A DNA stretch of 64,000 nt from Bacillus sp. S3 (GCF_005154805.1 NZ_CP039727.1:1175501-1239500); one strand, 5' to 3'; shown: positions 6,386 through 15,645, counted from the first letter of the stretch. The notes: a model not told the origin generated them from the sequence alone. Numbers and translations are program-made.

Positions 6386-9142
6386 ATGGCATTAGAGAAG
6401 CAATTGATACAAAAGGCCTATTATAATATGTTCATAAATGAGCAAGAAGATATACATCCGGTTCGTGTCCTCGGCGAGGTATTTCAGGAGGAGGCAAAGC
6501 AGGATCTGCCTGATTTATCGTCCATCCGCTATGCGCAGGGAGAAGTATATTATCATCATAAAGATTACGAAACGGCCATTTTTAAATGGGAAAACATTTC
6601 CAATGAGCTTGCGCCATGGGCAAAGAAAAATACAGCGGATGCTTACCTAGAGCTGGGATTGCTTTCAACGGCTGAGGATATTTACACAGCAATTGAAACC
6701 GATGATCCTACATTAACGGCAGAGGTAGCCCTACAGTTATTTTCGCTGTACATCGAGCGGGGGAAGTTAGCGGCAGCCATTTCAACAATTAAAAAGACAA
6801 TTGCTACTAACCCTGATTATCCGAATGTTACCGAAATTGCCCGCACCTTTTTTGAAGAACAGCAGGATTGGGATAATGCTGTCGAACTGGCAATAACCGA
6901 AGCTAAGCGTACGGAATCACTCGAATGGTTTGACATACTAAACACGTATATAAAAAACGGTGTTACGAAAAGCCATGCGCCAAATTATTTTACTCAAGGT
7001 TTGATCCTTCTATTTAGTTTGGATAAAAGAAAGTTTGAACAGCTCGTTTCTTCATTGTGGGACAGCTACAAGAACGAGGAATCATATTTTACATGGCTAA
7101 GTGAGATCAACCATCTATTATTAAACCTTGAACTCAATCGAGATGAAAACTGGACAGAGCTATCAAACCTTCATAAGGAACACTATTTTAGCTTAATTGA
7201 AGGAAAATATTTTATTAAAGTGCTGCAGGATTTTATCCCTGACTTACTAACAAACTGGTTCAGGCTGGCCGATCGGGCAAATGTAGTCTTGTCTTCGGCT
7301 GCTGTACTCTCATGGAATGAGTTATTTCCGGCTACCATTAGTACGTCGATTGTTAGTGAAGCGGAAAAATTAATCAGCCTGACGGAAACAGACATGGATG
7401 AACTTGATGAGTGTTTGACACTTTTTGATTCTATTATGAGCTGGGCAGAAGCACATGATATGGGTGAGAACAATCGGATCAAATGGCTTGTTGACCAATT
7501 AGTTGATTTTGATACCCAGCATCTTTTTATAACCGGGCTAAGCGGAACGGGAAAATCCACATTTGTGAATACTGTTCTTGGCGAGGATTTACAGGATAGC
7601 CCGACCTCGTCTATGGTGATGTTTGCACATGCCTCTGAAAGTGAAATCACGGAAATAACAGATAGAGAGATTATTAGTTTGCCTGAGTTTTCTGATTTTC
7701 AGGATCGAATGGACCGCCGCCGCAATGCACTAGAATCAATCATCGAGTTTAAGCACCCAAACGCCTTTTTACAGGATAATAGAGTGGCATTCATCGATAC
7801 CCCCGGGTTAAAAGGTGCCCTTCATTATGATCGGTATGAGGTGTTGAAGCATCTGCAAATTGCTGATTCCATTCTTTTTGTCATTGATGCGAATGTCCCT
7901 TTTACTGAAAAAGAACAGGCAGCTCTTAAGCAGATTCAGGAGTTAGCACCGGATATACCGATCCATTTTCTGTTGAGTAAAATGGATACGATTGCGGGTG
8001 AGCAGGTGGCCCTTCGCATTTTTGATGAAACGCGGGCAAAGATTCATTCTTATTTGCCTGATTCAAAAGTGTTTGCTTTTTCTTCCCAATATGAAGGTGG
8101 TCAGCAACTGCAGGAATTAACAGAGTTTATTCAATCGATTAAGAATACAAGAAATATTGAGGATAAACGGCTGGCGAAGCTGCTTTACTTTATTCGGACA
8201 ACGATTGCCGGCCTGCTGCAAAAACGACTTGATGTCGAGAATCAACTGGTTGAATCGGTACGCTGGAATGAAGAAATGTTGATGAAATTAAATGGAGCGG
8301 TTAACCAGCTGAAGGATACGGAAATCCAAAAGGCTAAGGCAATTACGAAGTCCTATCGTGGTATTAAGGAAAAGATTGAAAAGGACCTTTCTGATCATCT
8401 TCCGAAAATGCTTCAAGAGTGTTCATCTTTAATCAAGGATGATAGCAATTTTAGTAAGATTCATTTAGAGCTTAATGAGGAAATGAATCGCAGGATTCAA
8501 GATTACTTAGAACAAACAGTTATGCCGAAGTTTTACCGCTCGCTGCAGGATTGGATAGAAGCTTGCAAAGCGGAATTTGACCAAGGCCAGGAATTTTTAA
8601 ATGAGATGGCTGAAGGTTTTAATCAGATGTACGGGGAAGAACGTCTCAAGTTTGATTGTGATTTTAAAATCCTCGATGATTGGCGCCGTGATACTGACCG
8701 GATGACAAGCCGTTTTCAGCTTGAAACTGTCAATATCCTGCTCCGCCGGACACCATCACAGTTTTTACTGAAAAGCGCCGGGAAGCTGTTTGGGGCAATA
8801 TCGCAAAATAAGGCACTTCTATATAATAAATACAAAGCCTTTGTGGAGAATGAGGATTATTCTGAAGCGATTGCAGCAGTCAGTAAGCAATTTTTCCAGC
8901 CGTTTGAGCTGTTTGAAAAATCACTCGAACGGGATATCACCTTGTTTTTCAGGGACCCATTAACTGTGTTAAACCGCTCTGTTGAAGAAGCACGCTCCGG
9001 GATCCAGTCAAACCAAGAAATGCTAAACAAAATGAACGCAAATCCGGAAATGTTCCGCGATCCACTGACACTGTTTGATGTAAGACTGCGTCAGTTCGAA
9101 TGGATGACAGTGGCAGGTAAAGGGATGCAAACAATCTATTAA
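6386..9142 (+). CDS. TPR-dynamin-like large GTPase
   Basis: 918-aa protein. The N-terminal third (about residues 40-200) has helix pairs typical of tetratricopeptide repeats, for example AQGEVYYHHKDYETAIFKWENI. The centre is a dynamin-type GTPase: P-loop GLSGTGKST (about 384-392), G3 DTPGLKG (about 470), G4 SKMD (about 531). The C-terminal 300 residues are long charged helices, as in dynamin stalks, with a short amphipathic segment (SAGKLFGAISQNKALLYNKY) that could touch membrane. ATG 6386 is chosen because GGAGGG lies directly upstream; an upstream in-frame ATG at 6332 has no site. Bacterial dynamins remodel or protect membranes, but the B. subtilis one (DynA) is a double dynamin without TPRs, so this architecture is different. 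Role unknown. Confidence 0.8.
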   Translation: MALEKQLIQKAYYNMFINEQEDIHPVRVLGEVFQEEAKQDLPDLSSIRYAQGEVYYHHKDYETAIFKWENISNELAPWAKKNTADAYLELGLLSTAEDIYTAIETDDPTLTAEVALQLFSLYIERGKLAAAISTIKKTIATNPDYPNVTEIARTFFEEQQDWDNAVELAITEAKRTESLEWFDILNTYIKNGVTKSHAPNYFTQGLILLFSLDKRKFEQLVSSLWDSYKNEESYFTWLSEINHLLLNLELNRDENWTELSNLHKEHYFSLIEGKYFIKVLQDFIPDLLTNWFRLADRANVVLSSAAVLSWNELFPATISTSIVSEAEKLISLTETDMDELDECLTLFDSIMSWAEAHDMGENNRIKWLVDQLVDFDTQHLFITGLSGTGKSTFVNTVLGEDLQDSPTSSMVMFAHASESEITEITDREIISLPEFSDFQDRMDRRRNALESIIEFKHPNAFLQDNRVAFIDTPGLKGALHYDRYEVLKHLQIADSILFVIDANVPFTEKEQAALKQIQELAPDIPIHFLLSKMDTIAGEQVALRIFDETRAKIHSYLPDSKVFAFSSQYEGGQQLQELTEFIQSIKNTRNIEDKRLAKLLYFIRTTIAGLLQKRLDVENQLVESVRWNEEMLMKLNGAVNQLKDTEIQKAKAITKSYRGIKEKIEKDLSDHLPKMLQECSSLIKDDSNFSKIHLELNEEMNRRIQDYLEQTVMPKFYRSLQDWIEACKAEFDQGQEFLNEMAEGFNQMYGEERLKFDCDFKILDDWRRDTDRMTSRFQLETVNILLRRTPSQFLLKSAGKLFGAISQNKALLYNKYKAFVENEDYSEAIAAVSKQFFQPFELFEKSLERDITLFFRDPLTVLNRSVEEARSGIQSNQEMLNKMNANPEMFRDPLTLFDVRLRQFEWMTVAGKGMQTIY

Positions 9143-9147
9143 TAACG

Positions 9148-9175
9148 GAAGATGTCCTTGGGCATCTTCTTTTTT
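9148..9175 (+). terminator. Terminator of the dynamin-like gene
   Basis: GAAGATG...CATCTTC stem followed by six T, directly after the stop at 9142. Confidence 0.85.
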
Positions 9176-9195
9176 GTGGGTTTTTGTATAAAAAC

Positions 9196-9235
9196 TTAAG
9201 AAACTTTTAAGATTTATCATAAATGAATGTTAAGA
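9196..9235. promoter_or_regulatory. Three TTAAGA direct repeats upstream of the two-component operon
   Basis: TTAAGA occurs at 9196-9201, 9207-9212 and 9230-9235. The first pair is spaced 11 bp start to start and the third about two turns further on. Tandem 10-11 bp spaced direct repeats are the usual binding pattern of OmpR-family regulators such as the one encoded next, so autoregulation is plausible. Confidence 0.45.
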
Positions 9236-9288
9236 TTTTCCGTTTACTATTATGATTAATGATAGAACTGCTAGAAAGTTGGGTGGAA

Positions 9289-9981
9289 ATGGATCAATAT
9301 TTTGTGCTAGTCGTAGATGATGAAAAGGAAATCCGCGATGCGATTGAGATATATTTAAAAAATGAAGGAATCACCGTGTTAAAGGCTAAGGATGGGATTG
9401 AAGCATTAGAAATATTAAATGAGCAGGAGGTTCATTTAATTATCTTAGATATTATGATGCCTAGACTGGACGGAATTTCTGCTACATATAAAATTCGCAA
9501 TAAGAAAAATATACCAATTATTATTTTGAGTGCAAAAAGTGAGGATACAGATAAAATCCTGGGACTGCAGGTGGGAGCGGATGATTATGTCACAAAACCG
9601 TTCAACCCAATGGAGCTTGTAGCCCGCGTGAAATCGCAGCTAAGAAGGTATGTAACGTTTGGTACCTTTGAAGGTGTAAAAAAGGTAATTAACTTAAACG
9701 GACTTACTCTTGACCAAGAAGCAAAAGAAGTAACTGTACATGGTGAGCCGGTAAAGCTGACACCGATTGAATATAAAATTGTTGAACTGTTAATGACAAA
9801 TGCCGGCAGGGTGTTTTCTATCAATGAAATCTATGAAAGGGTCTGGAATGAACCATGCTACAACGCTGAAAATACCGTCGCCGTTCACATCCGAAAGATT
9901 CGTGAAAAAATTGAAATCGATGCGAAAAATCCAAGATATTTGAAGGTGGTGTGGGGGATTGGCTACAAAATGGAAAAGTAG
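9289..9981 (+). CDS. OmpR-family response regulator
   Basis: 230 aa. The receiver domain spans residues 1-120, with acidic pocket VVDDE, phospho-acceptor Asp54 in ILDIMMP, Ser/Thr switch in ILSAKS and Lys in VTKPF. The C-terminal winged helix (about 130-230) includes LTPIEYKIVELLMTNAGRVFS and VAVHIRKIREKIE, as in VanR-like regulators. ATG 9289 is preferred for its GGTGG site; an ATG at 9259 lacks one. The 3' end overlaps the kinase gene by 23 bp, giving coupled translation. The regulated process is unknown; nothing next to it is a clear transporter or envelope target apart from the following ECF sigma gene. Confidence 0.88.
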   Translation: MDQYFVLVVDDEKEIRDAIEIYLKNEGITVLKAKDGIEALEILNEQEVHLIILDIMMPRLDGISATYKIRNKKNIPIIILSAKSEDTDKILGLQVGADDYVTKPFNPMELVARVKSQLRRYVTFGTFEGVKKVINLNGLTLDQEAKEVTVHGEPVKLTPIEYKIVELLMTNAGRVFSINEIYERVWNEPCYNAENTVAVHIRKIREKIEIDAKNPRYLKVVWGIGYKMEK

Positions 9982-12202
9982 ATTAACAATCGCATTGACG
10001 GCATTTCTGTTTACCTTTGGCTTAAGCGGAATCTTGGCTTTTTTCATCCATGGAAGCAATTTTATCCATCGTGATTATTTCCATACACCTGATTTCCAAA
10101 TGCAGCTTGATGAATTCAAAGGTTATTTAGGTTCGTTTGAACTGTATGATATACCTATTGAGGAAGCAAAGAAGGAAATAAAGGTGACAAAGGCTGATAT
10201 TACAGAGCATCGTTATCGCTATGGTAATCTCCAAGATCAAATCAGCAATTTAAAGATGCAATATGAAGAACGTATTCAGCGGTCTTTTGATGATGGGAAC
10301 AAAGAGGCGGCCGATGCTTATACTGCCGAAAGGGATGCAAAAATTGAAGATATCACAAAGAATTTTGAAAGTGATGAGTATGTTGAGCCCAAGGTTGCAA
10401 AAGAAAAAGAGAAACGAATAGAAGAATACTATAAAAAAAGAGAAGACTATCGGTCAATGTATCTAGAGTACAAAGAAGCCTTTCGTTATTATGTTAAGAA
10501 TAACGCTACAGGTAAACTCTATACAAATCTAAAAGATACAGATGAAGATATATTAAATAAAGAATTTAATACGAAAAATGCACTTTATGTGACGAATATA
10601 TCCATATCAAGAAATGAAGCCATAAATCTTGGGGTTCCAGGGTATGAGGAAATTGAGGAATCTATTATTCCCAAAACCATAGGAGCGTATAAAGGGCAAA
10701 TAGCTGTCATGGCAACACCTTCCACAAGTAATTATATCACGGAAAACTATAGGAATTATCAACAGACTCAGATGCTATTATTTATTTATTCTTTGGCGGG
10801 TCTACTAGCGTTCATTGTGAGTCTGATAATTTTAAAAAAATCGCAGGCCATACCGTCAGCAGTCGAAAAATGGCGGCCTTATTTTAACAAGATTCCCATT
10901 GACGTTAGGATGGTTTTTTTAATCATAGTTGTTATTGGAGCATTTATCGCCATATATGTTGTTAGCGATCAAATCATTTATGTATTAGAAAATCCTTACT
11001 TTGGTGTAGAGATAAGTACAGCGTTACTTATCGGTTCGTTAATCTCCGCTCTTTTATTTGTCCAGTGGAATTACTTTTTGGCGGAGATTAAAGATTTGCC
11101 AAGCCTTAAAAAGCAAGCAGAAAAAGCAATCTTCAATAAAGTATTTAAGAAAATGAGAATGTTATTACAAAAATCCAAAGAGAGCTTAGCAGAGGCATTC
11201 TTAAAACAAAGCACTGGTACGCAATTGTTTATATTGTTAACCATTGTATTTGGCCTAGGGTTAGCGGCGATTATCATTGCGATCCATCCTGTTTTCATTC
11301 TTTTTTATCTGCTCCTTTTGGGGGTTATTGGCATACCAATGGTGATCATGCTAGTCAAAAGAATTGGGTATTTTAACCGGATTGTTGAAAAAACGAATGA
11401 ACTGGCTGCTGGAAAGCTTGGGGATAATTTGCCGGTGACAGGAAAATCGGTGTTGGCCGCACTTGCTGACAATATTAATCAACTAAAGCAAGGAGTAAGA
11501 ACCTCACAAAACGAGCAGGCAAAGAGTGAGCGGCTGAAGACAGAGTTAATTACAAATGTCAGTCATGATCTAAGGACACCGTTAACCTCTATCATTACAT
11601 ATACGGAGTTGTTAAAAACGGCAGATGTATCAGGTGATGAAAGGACTGCATACCTTGAAATTATTGATCGAAAATCCAAGCGTTTAAAGGTTTTGATTGA
11701 TGACTTATTTGAAGTATCCAAAATGGCAAGCGGCAATATTGAATTGAAAAAGGAAAAGGTTGACCTTGTCCAGCTATTACAACAGGCACTTGCTGAGCAT
11801 GACGATACAATCAACGCATCAAGTCTCCAATTTCGAGTAACAAAACCTGAGAAGCCAGTTTACTCTTTCGTAGACGGACAAAAGCTATGGCGTGTTTTTG
11901 ACAATCTAATTGGTAATATCCTTAAATATTCGCTGGCTCACTCACGCGTTTATATTACGGTATCAACCGTGGACGGAAAGGCATCGATTACCTTTAAAAA
12001 TGTTTCAAAATATGAACTTAACGAAAATAGTGAGGAATTATTTGAACGGTTTAAGCGCGGCGATACATCCCGGCATACAGAAGGGTCGGGTCTGGGACTA
12101 GCCATTGCCCAATCCATTGTAGACCTTCATGAAGGAAGACTTGAGATTTCAACGGATGGCGATTTGTTTAAAGTACAGATTTCTCTAATGCTAGTGGAAT
12201 AG
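9959..12202 (+). CDS. Sensor histidine kinase with large extracytoplasmic coiled-coil region
   Basis: 747 aa from a TTG start lying inside the regulator gene. TM1 is at about 8-30. A long Lys/Glu-rich extracytoplasmic region (31-270) contains coiled-coil stretches (KVAKEKEKRIEEYYKKRED). Several further TM segments follow, near 273-293, 320-340, 350-370 and 425-470. Then come a HAMP-like linker (VEKTNELAAGKLGDNL), HisKA with NVSHDLRTPLTS (His about 535) and an ATPase domain with N-box DNLIGNILKYS and G-box GSGLGLA (about 709). Forms a pair with the preceding regulator. The number of TM segments (about six) and the coiled-coil sensor are unusual for VanS-like kinases. Signal unknown. Confidence 0.88.
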   Translation: MATKWKSRLTIALTAFLFTFGLSGILAFFIHGSNFIHRDYFHTPDFQMQLDEFKGYLGSFELYDIPIEEAKKEIKVTKADITEHRYRYGNLQDQISNLKMQYEERIQRSFDDGNKEAADAYTAERDAKIEDITKNFESDEYVEPKVAKEKEKRIEEYYKKREDYRSMYLEYKEAFRYYVKNNATGKLYTNLKDTDEDILNKEFNTKNALYVTNISISRNEAINLGVPGYEEIEESIIPKTIGAYKGQIAVMATPSTSNYITENYRNYQQTQMLLFIYSLAGLLAFIVSLIILKKSQAIPSAVEKWRPYFNKIPIDVRMVFLIIVVIGAFIAIYVVSDQIIYVLENPYFGVEISTALLIGSLISALLFVQWNYFLAEIKDLPSLKKQAEKAIFNKVFKKMRMLLQKSKESLAEAFLKQSTGTQLFILLTIVFGLGLAAIIIAIHPVFILFYLLLLGVIGIPMVIMLVKRIGYFNRIVEKTNELAAGKLGDNLPVTGKSVLAALADNINQLKQGVRTSQNEQAKSERLKTELITNVSHDLRTPLTSIITYTELLKTADVSGDERTAYLEIIDRKSKRLKVLIDDLFEVSKMASGNIELKKEKVDLVQLLQQALAEHDDTINASSLQFRVTKPEKPVYSFVDGQKLWRVFDNLIGNILKYSLAHSRVYITVSTVDGKASITFKNVSKYELNENSEELFERFKRGDTSRHTEGSGLGLAIAQSIVDLHEGRLEISTDGDLFKVQISLMLVE

Positions 12203-12236
12203 CAAATTGATTGGAAAGGATTCATGGGGGAGATAA

Positions 12237-12755
12237 ATGGTGAACAAGATAGATTTTTCAGAGGTATATCGATTGTATTATAAACGGTTGTTCCATATAA
12301 GCTTTTCCATCACAAGAGATTTGCACCTGGCAGAGGATGTCGTTCAGGAATCATTTATTAAAGCGATGAAAAAAGTCGATACAATCGAAGACGAGAAGAA
12401 AATGGGTGCATGGTTGTCAGTCATTGCCACAAGAACGGCAATCGATTATGTCCGCAGCGAACGGAAAAAAAAGGCGGTTTTGATGGAGCAGGAAATGCTT
12501 GAATGCTTAGGAAAAGAAATGAAGCAGAACGTAGAAGAAGAAGTGGAATTCGAGCTTTTAACCGAACAGGTGAATCATGCCATCGGGAAACTTACACTTG
12601 AGTATCAAGATGTCCTTAAGCTGAAGATTGGCCAAGGCTTAAAAGAACATGAAATAGCCTCTGTCCTTAATCTAAAGCCAAGCACCGTGAAAATAAGGAT
12701 TTATAGAGCAAGGAAAAAACTGAAACTACTATTTCTTAAACAAATTTGTGCTTAA
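12237..12755 (+). CDS. ECF-type RNA polymerase sigma factor
   Basis: 172 aa. Sigma region 2 (about residues 8-75) shows HISFSITRDLHLAEDVVQESFIKAMKK and a WLSVIATRTAIDYVRSER segment. Region 4 (about 115-165) shows LTLEYQDVLKLKIGQGLKEHEIASVLNLKPSTVKIRIYRARKKL. ATG 12237 follows GGGGGAG. It lies 34 bp after the kinase stop with no terminator between, so it is probably the third gene of the two-component operon. No anti-sigma factor gene is adjacent on either side, which is unusual for this class. Control may instead be transcriptional through the upstream two-component pair. Confidence 0.9.
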   Translation: MVNKIDFSEVYRLYYKRLFHISFSITRDLHLAEDVVQESFIKAMKKVDTIEDEKKMGAWLSVIATRTAIDYVRSERKKKAVLMEQEMLECLGKEMKQNVEEEVEFELLTEQVNHAIGKLTLEYQDVLKLKIGQGLKEHEIASVLNLKPSTVKIRIYRARKKLKLLFLKQICA

Positions 12756-12776
12756 TACAATAAACAGCTGTAACAT

Positions 12777-12817
12777 AAAAAGGGCAACTGAGACAGATCG
12801 GTGTGCCCTTTTTAAAT
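12777..12817 (+). terminator. Terminator after the ECF sigma gene
   Basis: AAAAAGGGCA (12777-12786) pairs with TGCCCTTTTT (12804-12813), followed by AAATTTT. Confidence 0.8.
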
Positions 12818-12850
12818 TTTGCCACCATAGACGATTCGATTTAAAATATG

Positions 12851-12878
12851 TTGCCTTACACCTAAAATGGTGTACTAT
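12851..12878 (+). promoter_or_regulatory. Candidate promoter with embedded inverted repeat, amidohydrolase gene
   Basis: A weak -35 TTGCCT (12851-12856) and a -10 TACTAT (12873-12878) flank a perfect inverted repeat TACACC-N6-GGTGTA (12857-12874). A dyad occupying the spacer is a common repressor arrangement. No regulator is identified, and the direct-repeat operator of the neighbouring genes is absent here. Confidence 0.4.
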
Positions 12879-12917
12879 TTGTGTAATACCTTTTTGATAG
12901 AATTGGAGTGTTTTTCT

Positions 12918-14015
12918 TTGGAGGAAAATTTTGAAGGACAGATTTTAACCTGGTTTGATCATTTTCATGCACATCCGGAAGTCAGCTGGAAAGAATTTAA
13001 GACAACGGAAACAATCGCAGGTATTTTAGATGAGCTTGGTGTTTCATACAAACGTTTTTCTGATGTGACTGGTTTAATCGCAGAAATCGGTGAAGGGGAG
13101 GAAGTGATCGCTGTTCGGGCCGATATTGATGCATTATGGCAAGAGGTGGACGGAGTCTGGCAAGGGAACCATTCCTGTGGCCACGATGCGAACATTTCGA
13201 TGGTTCTTGGCGCCCTTTTGTATGTGAAAAATAAACAAATTAACAAAAAAATCCGCTTTATTTTCCAGCCGGCAGAAGAAAAAGGTAGTGGTTCCATCGC
13301 CATGATTGAACGCGGTGCATTGGAAAATGTCTCCCATCTTTTCGGTATTCATCTTCGCCCAGCAGAGGAACTGCCGTTAGGAAAAGTGGCTCCTTCCATC
13401 CATCATGGAGCAGGCATCTTCCTAGAGGGGAAAATAATCGGCACTGACGCTCATGGTGCACGGCCTCATCAAGGGAAAAATGCGATTGATGTGGTAGTGG
13501 CATTGCATCAATTTATTAAATCTATTTATCTATCACCATTCGAATCCTATTCAGCGAAACTGACGAGAATTATTGCTGGTGGAGAGAATATGAACATTAT
13601 TCCCGGAACAGCTGAATTCGCCCTTGATATACGTGCACAAAAAAATGATATCTTGAACAAGCTGCAATCCAAAATTGAAGAAGGAATGACCGGGATTAGC
13701 AAGCTTTATGAAGTTGAAATACAATGGAACTGGGTCGATTATACACCGGGAGCAGAAGTTTCAGCTGAAGCGGAAGCAATTGCAAACGAAGCAATTCGTC
13801 TCGTTGCCGGCAATGAAGTAGCTGCACCTCCGGTTATTACATCCGGCAGCGATGATTTTCATTTTTATACCGTGAAGCATCCTGAAGTTAAAGCAACTAT
13901 GATAGGAGTTGGGGCAGACCTGAGACCGGGATTGCACCATCCGAAAATGACATTCAATCGCTCGGCTCTCGACCTGGGGGCACGCATTCTTGCTGAAACA
14001 TTGCGAAGAGCGTAA
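12918..14015 (+). CDS. M20 family metallo-amidohydrolase (amino-acid N-acyl hydrolase type)
   Basis: 365-aa zinc-dependent amidohydrolase of the M20D/AmhX-HipO type. N-terminal HFHAHPEVSWKE, metal-site GHDANISM, catalytic PAEEKGSG and a later VITSGSDDFHFY are family blocks. These enzymes cleave N-acyl or N-carbamoyl amino acids and dipeptides in the cytoplasm. TTG 12918 is preferred because GGAG lies nine bases upstream and the protein then starts like its homologues; an ATG at 12867 adds 17 residues but has no site and overlaps the promoter. It neighbours the antiporter and enolase-superfamily genes, suggesting a shared pathway of modified amino acids or peptides, though it has a separate terminator. 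Confidence 0.85.
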   Translation: MEENFEGQILTWFDHFHAHPEVSWKEFKTTETIAGILDELGVSYKRFSDVTGLIAEIGEGEEVIAVRADIDALWQEVDGVWQGNHSCGHDANISMVLGALLYVKNKQINKKIRFIFQPAEEKGSGSIAMIERGALENVSHLFGIHLRPAEELPLGKVAPSIHHGAGIFLEGKIIGTDAHGARPHQGKNAIDVVVALHQFIKSIYLSPFESYSAKLTRIIAGGENMNIIPGTAEFALDIRAQKNDILNKLQSKIEEGMTGISKLYEVEIQWNWVDYTPGAEVSAEAEAIANEAIRLVAGNEVAAPPVITSGSDDFHFYTVKHPEVKATMIGVGADLRPGLHHPKMTFNRSALDLGARILAETLRRA

Positions 14016-14016
14016 T

Positions 14017-14057
14017 AAAAAGACACGATGCAGGTGACATCGTGTCTTTTTATTTTT
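14017..14057 (+). terminator. Terminator of the amidohydrolase gene
   Basis: Perfect 14-bp stem AAAAAGACACGATG/CATCGTGTCTTTTT with a 7-base loop, then ATTTTT. Confidence 0.9.
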
Positions 14058-14078
14058 CTGAAAAGTCTAAAAGTACTA

Positions 14079-14108
14079 TTGACGAATAACTAAAGATTGT
14101 TTTACTAT
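14079..14108 (+). promoter_or_regulatory. Sigma-A promoter of the NhaC gene
   Basis: TTGACG (14079-14084) and TACTAT (14103-14108) are 18 bp apart. The expected start of transcription falls at the left edge of the direct-repeat operator at 14115. Confidence 0.55.
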
Positions 14109-14114
14109 AGGTTT

Positions 14115-14131
14115 AACGTCTATTAAACGAC
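14115..14131 (+). promoter_or_regulatory. Direct-repeat operator, copy 1 (AACGTC-N5-AACGAC)
   Basis: AACGTCTATTAAACGAC consists of two AACG(T/A)C half sites 11 bp apart. The same 17 bases, with one difference, recur at 16932-16948. It overlaps the predicted transcription start of the antiporter gene, so binding there should repress. The likely binder is the regulator encoded at 15650-16912. Confidence 0.6.
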
Positions 14132-14183
14132 ATCGATGATAGGAGAAGGCTTTGACAATCCGATAAAAAATGGGGGAAACTGT

Positions 14184-15605
14184 ATGAAAAAGGAAATACC
14201 ATTTAAGGTAGCGATCATCCCACTTGTGGCAATGATTGTCGTTATGGGGTTAACGGTTATCGTCCTGGAGCAGGGACCGCACATGCCGCTTATTTTTGGA
14301 ACTGTTGTTGCGGCCATTGTTGCGTGGCGTATGGGGTTTAAATGGGATGAAATTGAAAAAATGATGTATAAGGGGATCCGTCTCGCCCTGCCAGCTGTTG
14401 TCATCATCATGCTTGTTGGAATAACGATTGGTGCATGGATTGGCGGCGGAGTTGTGGCAACGATGATTTATTATGGTTTGAAGATTATTACCCCATCACT
14501 TTTTCTTGTTTCCATTACCGTTATTTGTATGATTGTATCGTTGGCTATCGGCAGCTCCTGGTCGACTATGGGAACGATTGGTGTAGCAGGGATGGGAATT
14601 GGTTTAAGTATGGGGATTCCTGCACCGATGATTGCTGGTGCGATTATTTCGGGCTCTTACTTTGGCGATAAAATGTCACCGCTTTCAGACACGACCAATC
14701 TAGCATCCGGTTTAACTGGTACAGATTTATTTGTCCATATTCGCCACATGCTATTCACAACAGTTCCTGGTATCGTTATTACCTTAATTATCTACGGAAT
14801 TATGGGCTTCAAATTTGGTAATGCTGGAATGGATAAAGCAAGTATTGATCAAACAATAGGTGTCCTTCAAGACAGCTTTGTCATTTCACCTTTTCTATTG
14901 ATCATTCCAGTTCTCGTTATTATTTTAGTAGCCAAAAAAGTACCGGCCATACCAGCACTCATTATCGGAATTATCATGGGTTTCCTATCACAAATTTTCA
15001 TACAGGGCGGCTCTGTTTCATCTGCGTTTACTGCGTTACAAAGCGGTTTTGTGATAGATACTGGAAACGAAATGGTCGACAATCTATTTAACCGCGGTGG
15101 TTTAGACTCCATGATGTACACGGTATCGATGACAATTGTGGCGATGACGTTCGGTGGGATTCTTGAGAATTCAGGAATGCTTGAGGCAATTGTAAAGCAA
15201 ATATTAAAATTGGCAAAATCAGCAAAAGGGGTGGTTGCTTCAACAGTTGTTTCCTGTTTCGCAACAAATGCTACCTGTTCAGAGCAATACATTTCGATTG
15301 TGATCCCATCTCGTATGTATGCGAAAGCCTATAAGGAAAAAGGACTTCATTCAAAAAATCTCTCCCGTGCACTCGAGGATGGCGGTACATTGACCTCCGT
15401 TTTTATTCCATGGAATACGTGCGGCGTGTTTATTTTAGGGACCCTTGGTGTCCATGCCTTTGAATATGCACCATACGCAATCTTGAATTATCTTGTCCCG
15501 ATGATTTCGATTTTCTATGCGATGACAGGAATTACGATTGAAAAATTACCGGAATCCGAAATGCTTCAAATAGGGAAAGTCGAAGAGGAAACGGCAATCG
15601 TTTAG
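14184..15605 (+). CDS. NhaC-family Na+/H+ (or substrate/H+) antiporter
   Basis: 473-aa membrane protein with about eleven hydrophobic segments. Hallmarks are GSSWSTMGTIGVAGMGIG, SGSYFGDKMSPLSDTTNLASG and the later VSCFATNATCSEQYISIVIPSRM, all NhaC-type. NhaC proteins exchange Na+ for H+, and some members (MleN) exchange malate/lactate with Na+/H+, so a solute-linked role is possible in this catabolic setting. ATG 14184 is chosen for the GGGGGAAAC site; an upstream in-frame ATG (14136) overlaps the operator region and lacks one. Regulated, by inference, through the operator at 14115. Confidence 0.85.
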   Translation: MKKEIPFKVAIIPLVAMIVVMGLTVIVLEQGPHMPLIFGTVVAAIVAWRMGFKWDEIEKMMYKGIRLALPAVVIIMLVGITIGAWIGGGVVATMIYYGLKIITPSLFLVSITVICMIVSLAIGSSWSTMGTIGVAGMGIGLSMGIPAPMIAGAIISGSYFGDKMSPLSDTTNLASGLTGTDLFVHIRHMLFTTVPGIVITLIIYGIMGFKFGNAGMDKASIDQTIGVLQDSFVISPFLLIIPVLVIILVAKKVPAIPALIIGIIMGFLSQIFIQGGSVSSAFTALQSGFVIDTGNEMVDNLFNRGGLDSMMYTVSMTIVAMTFGGILENSGMLEAIVKQILKLAKSAKGVVASTVVSCFATNATCSEQYISIVIPSRMYAKAYKEKGLHSKNLSRALEDGGTLTSVFIPWNTCGVFILGTLGVHAFEYAPYAILNYLVPMISIFYAMTGITIEKLPESEMLQIGKVEEETAIV

Positions 15606-15611
15606 GTAGAA

Positions 15612-15645
15612 AAAGGAAAGTCCGTTCTATCTCGGACTATCCTTT
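15612..15645. terminator. Bidirectional terminator between convergent genes
   Basis: AAAGGA-A-AGTCCG pairs with CGGACT-A-TCCTTT around an 8-base loop, between the antiporter gene and the reverse-strand regulator gene. Confidence 0.6.
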
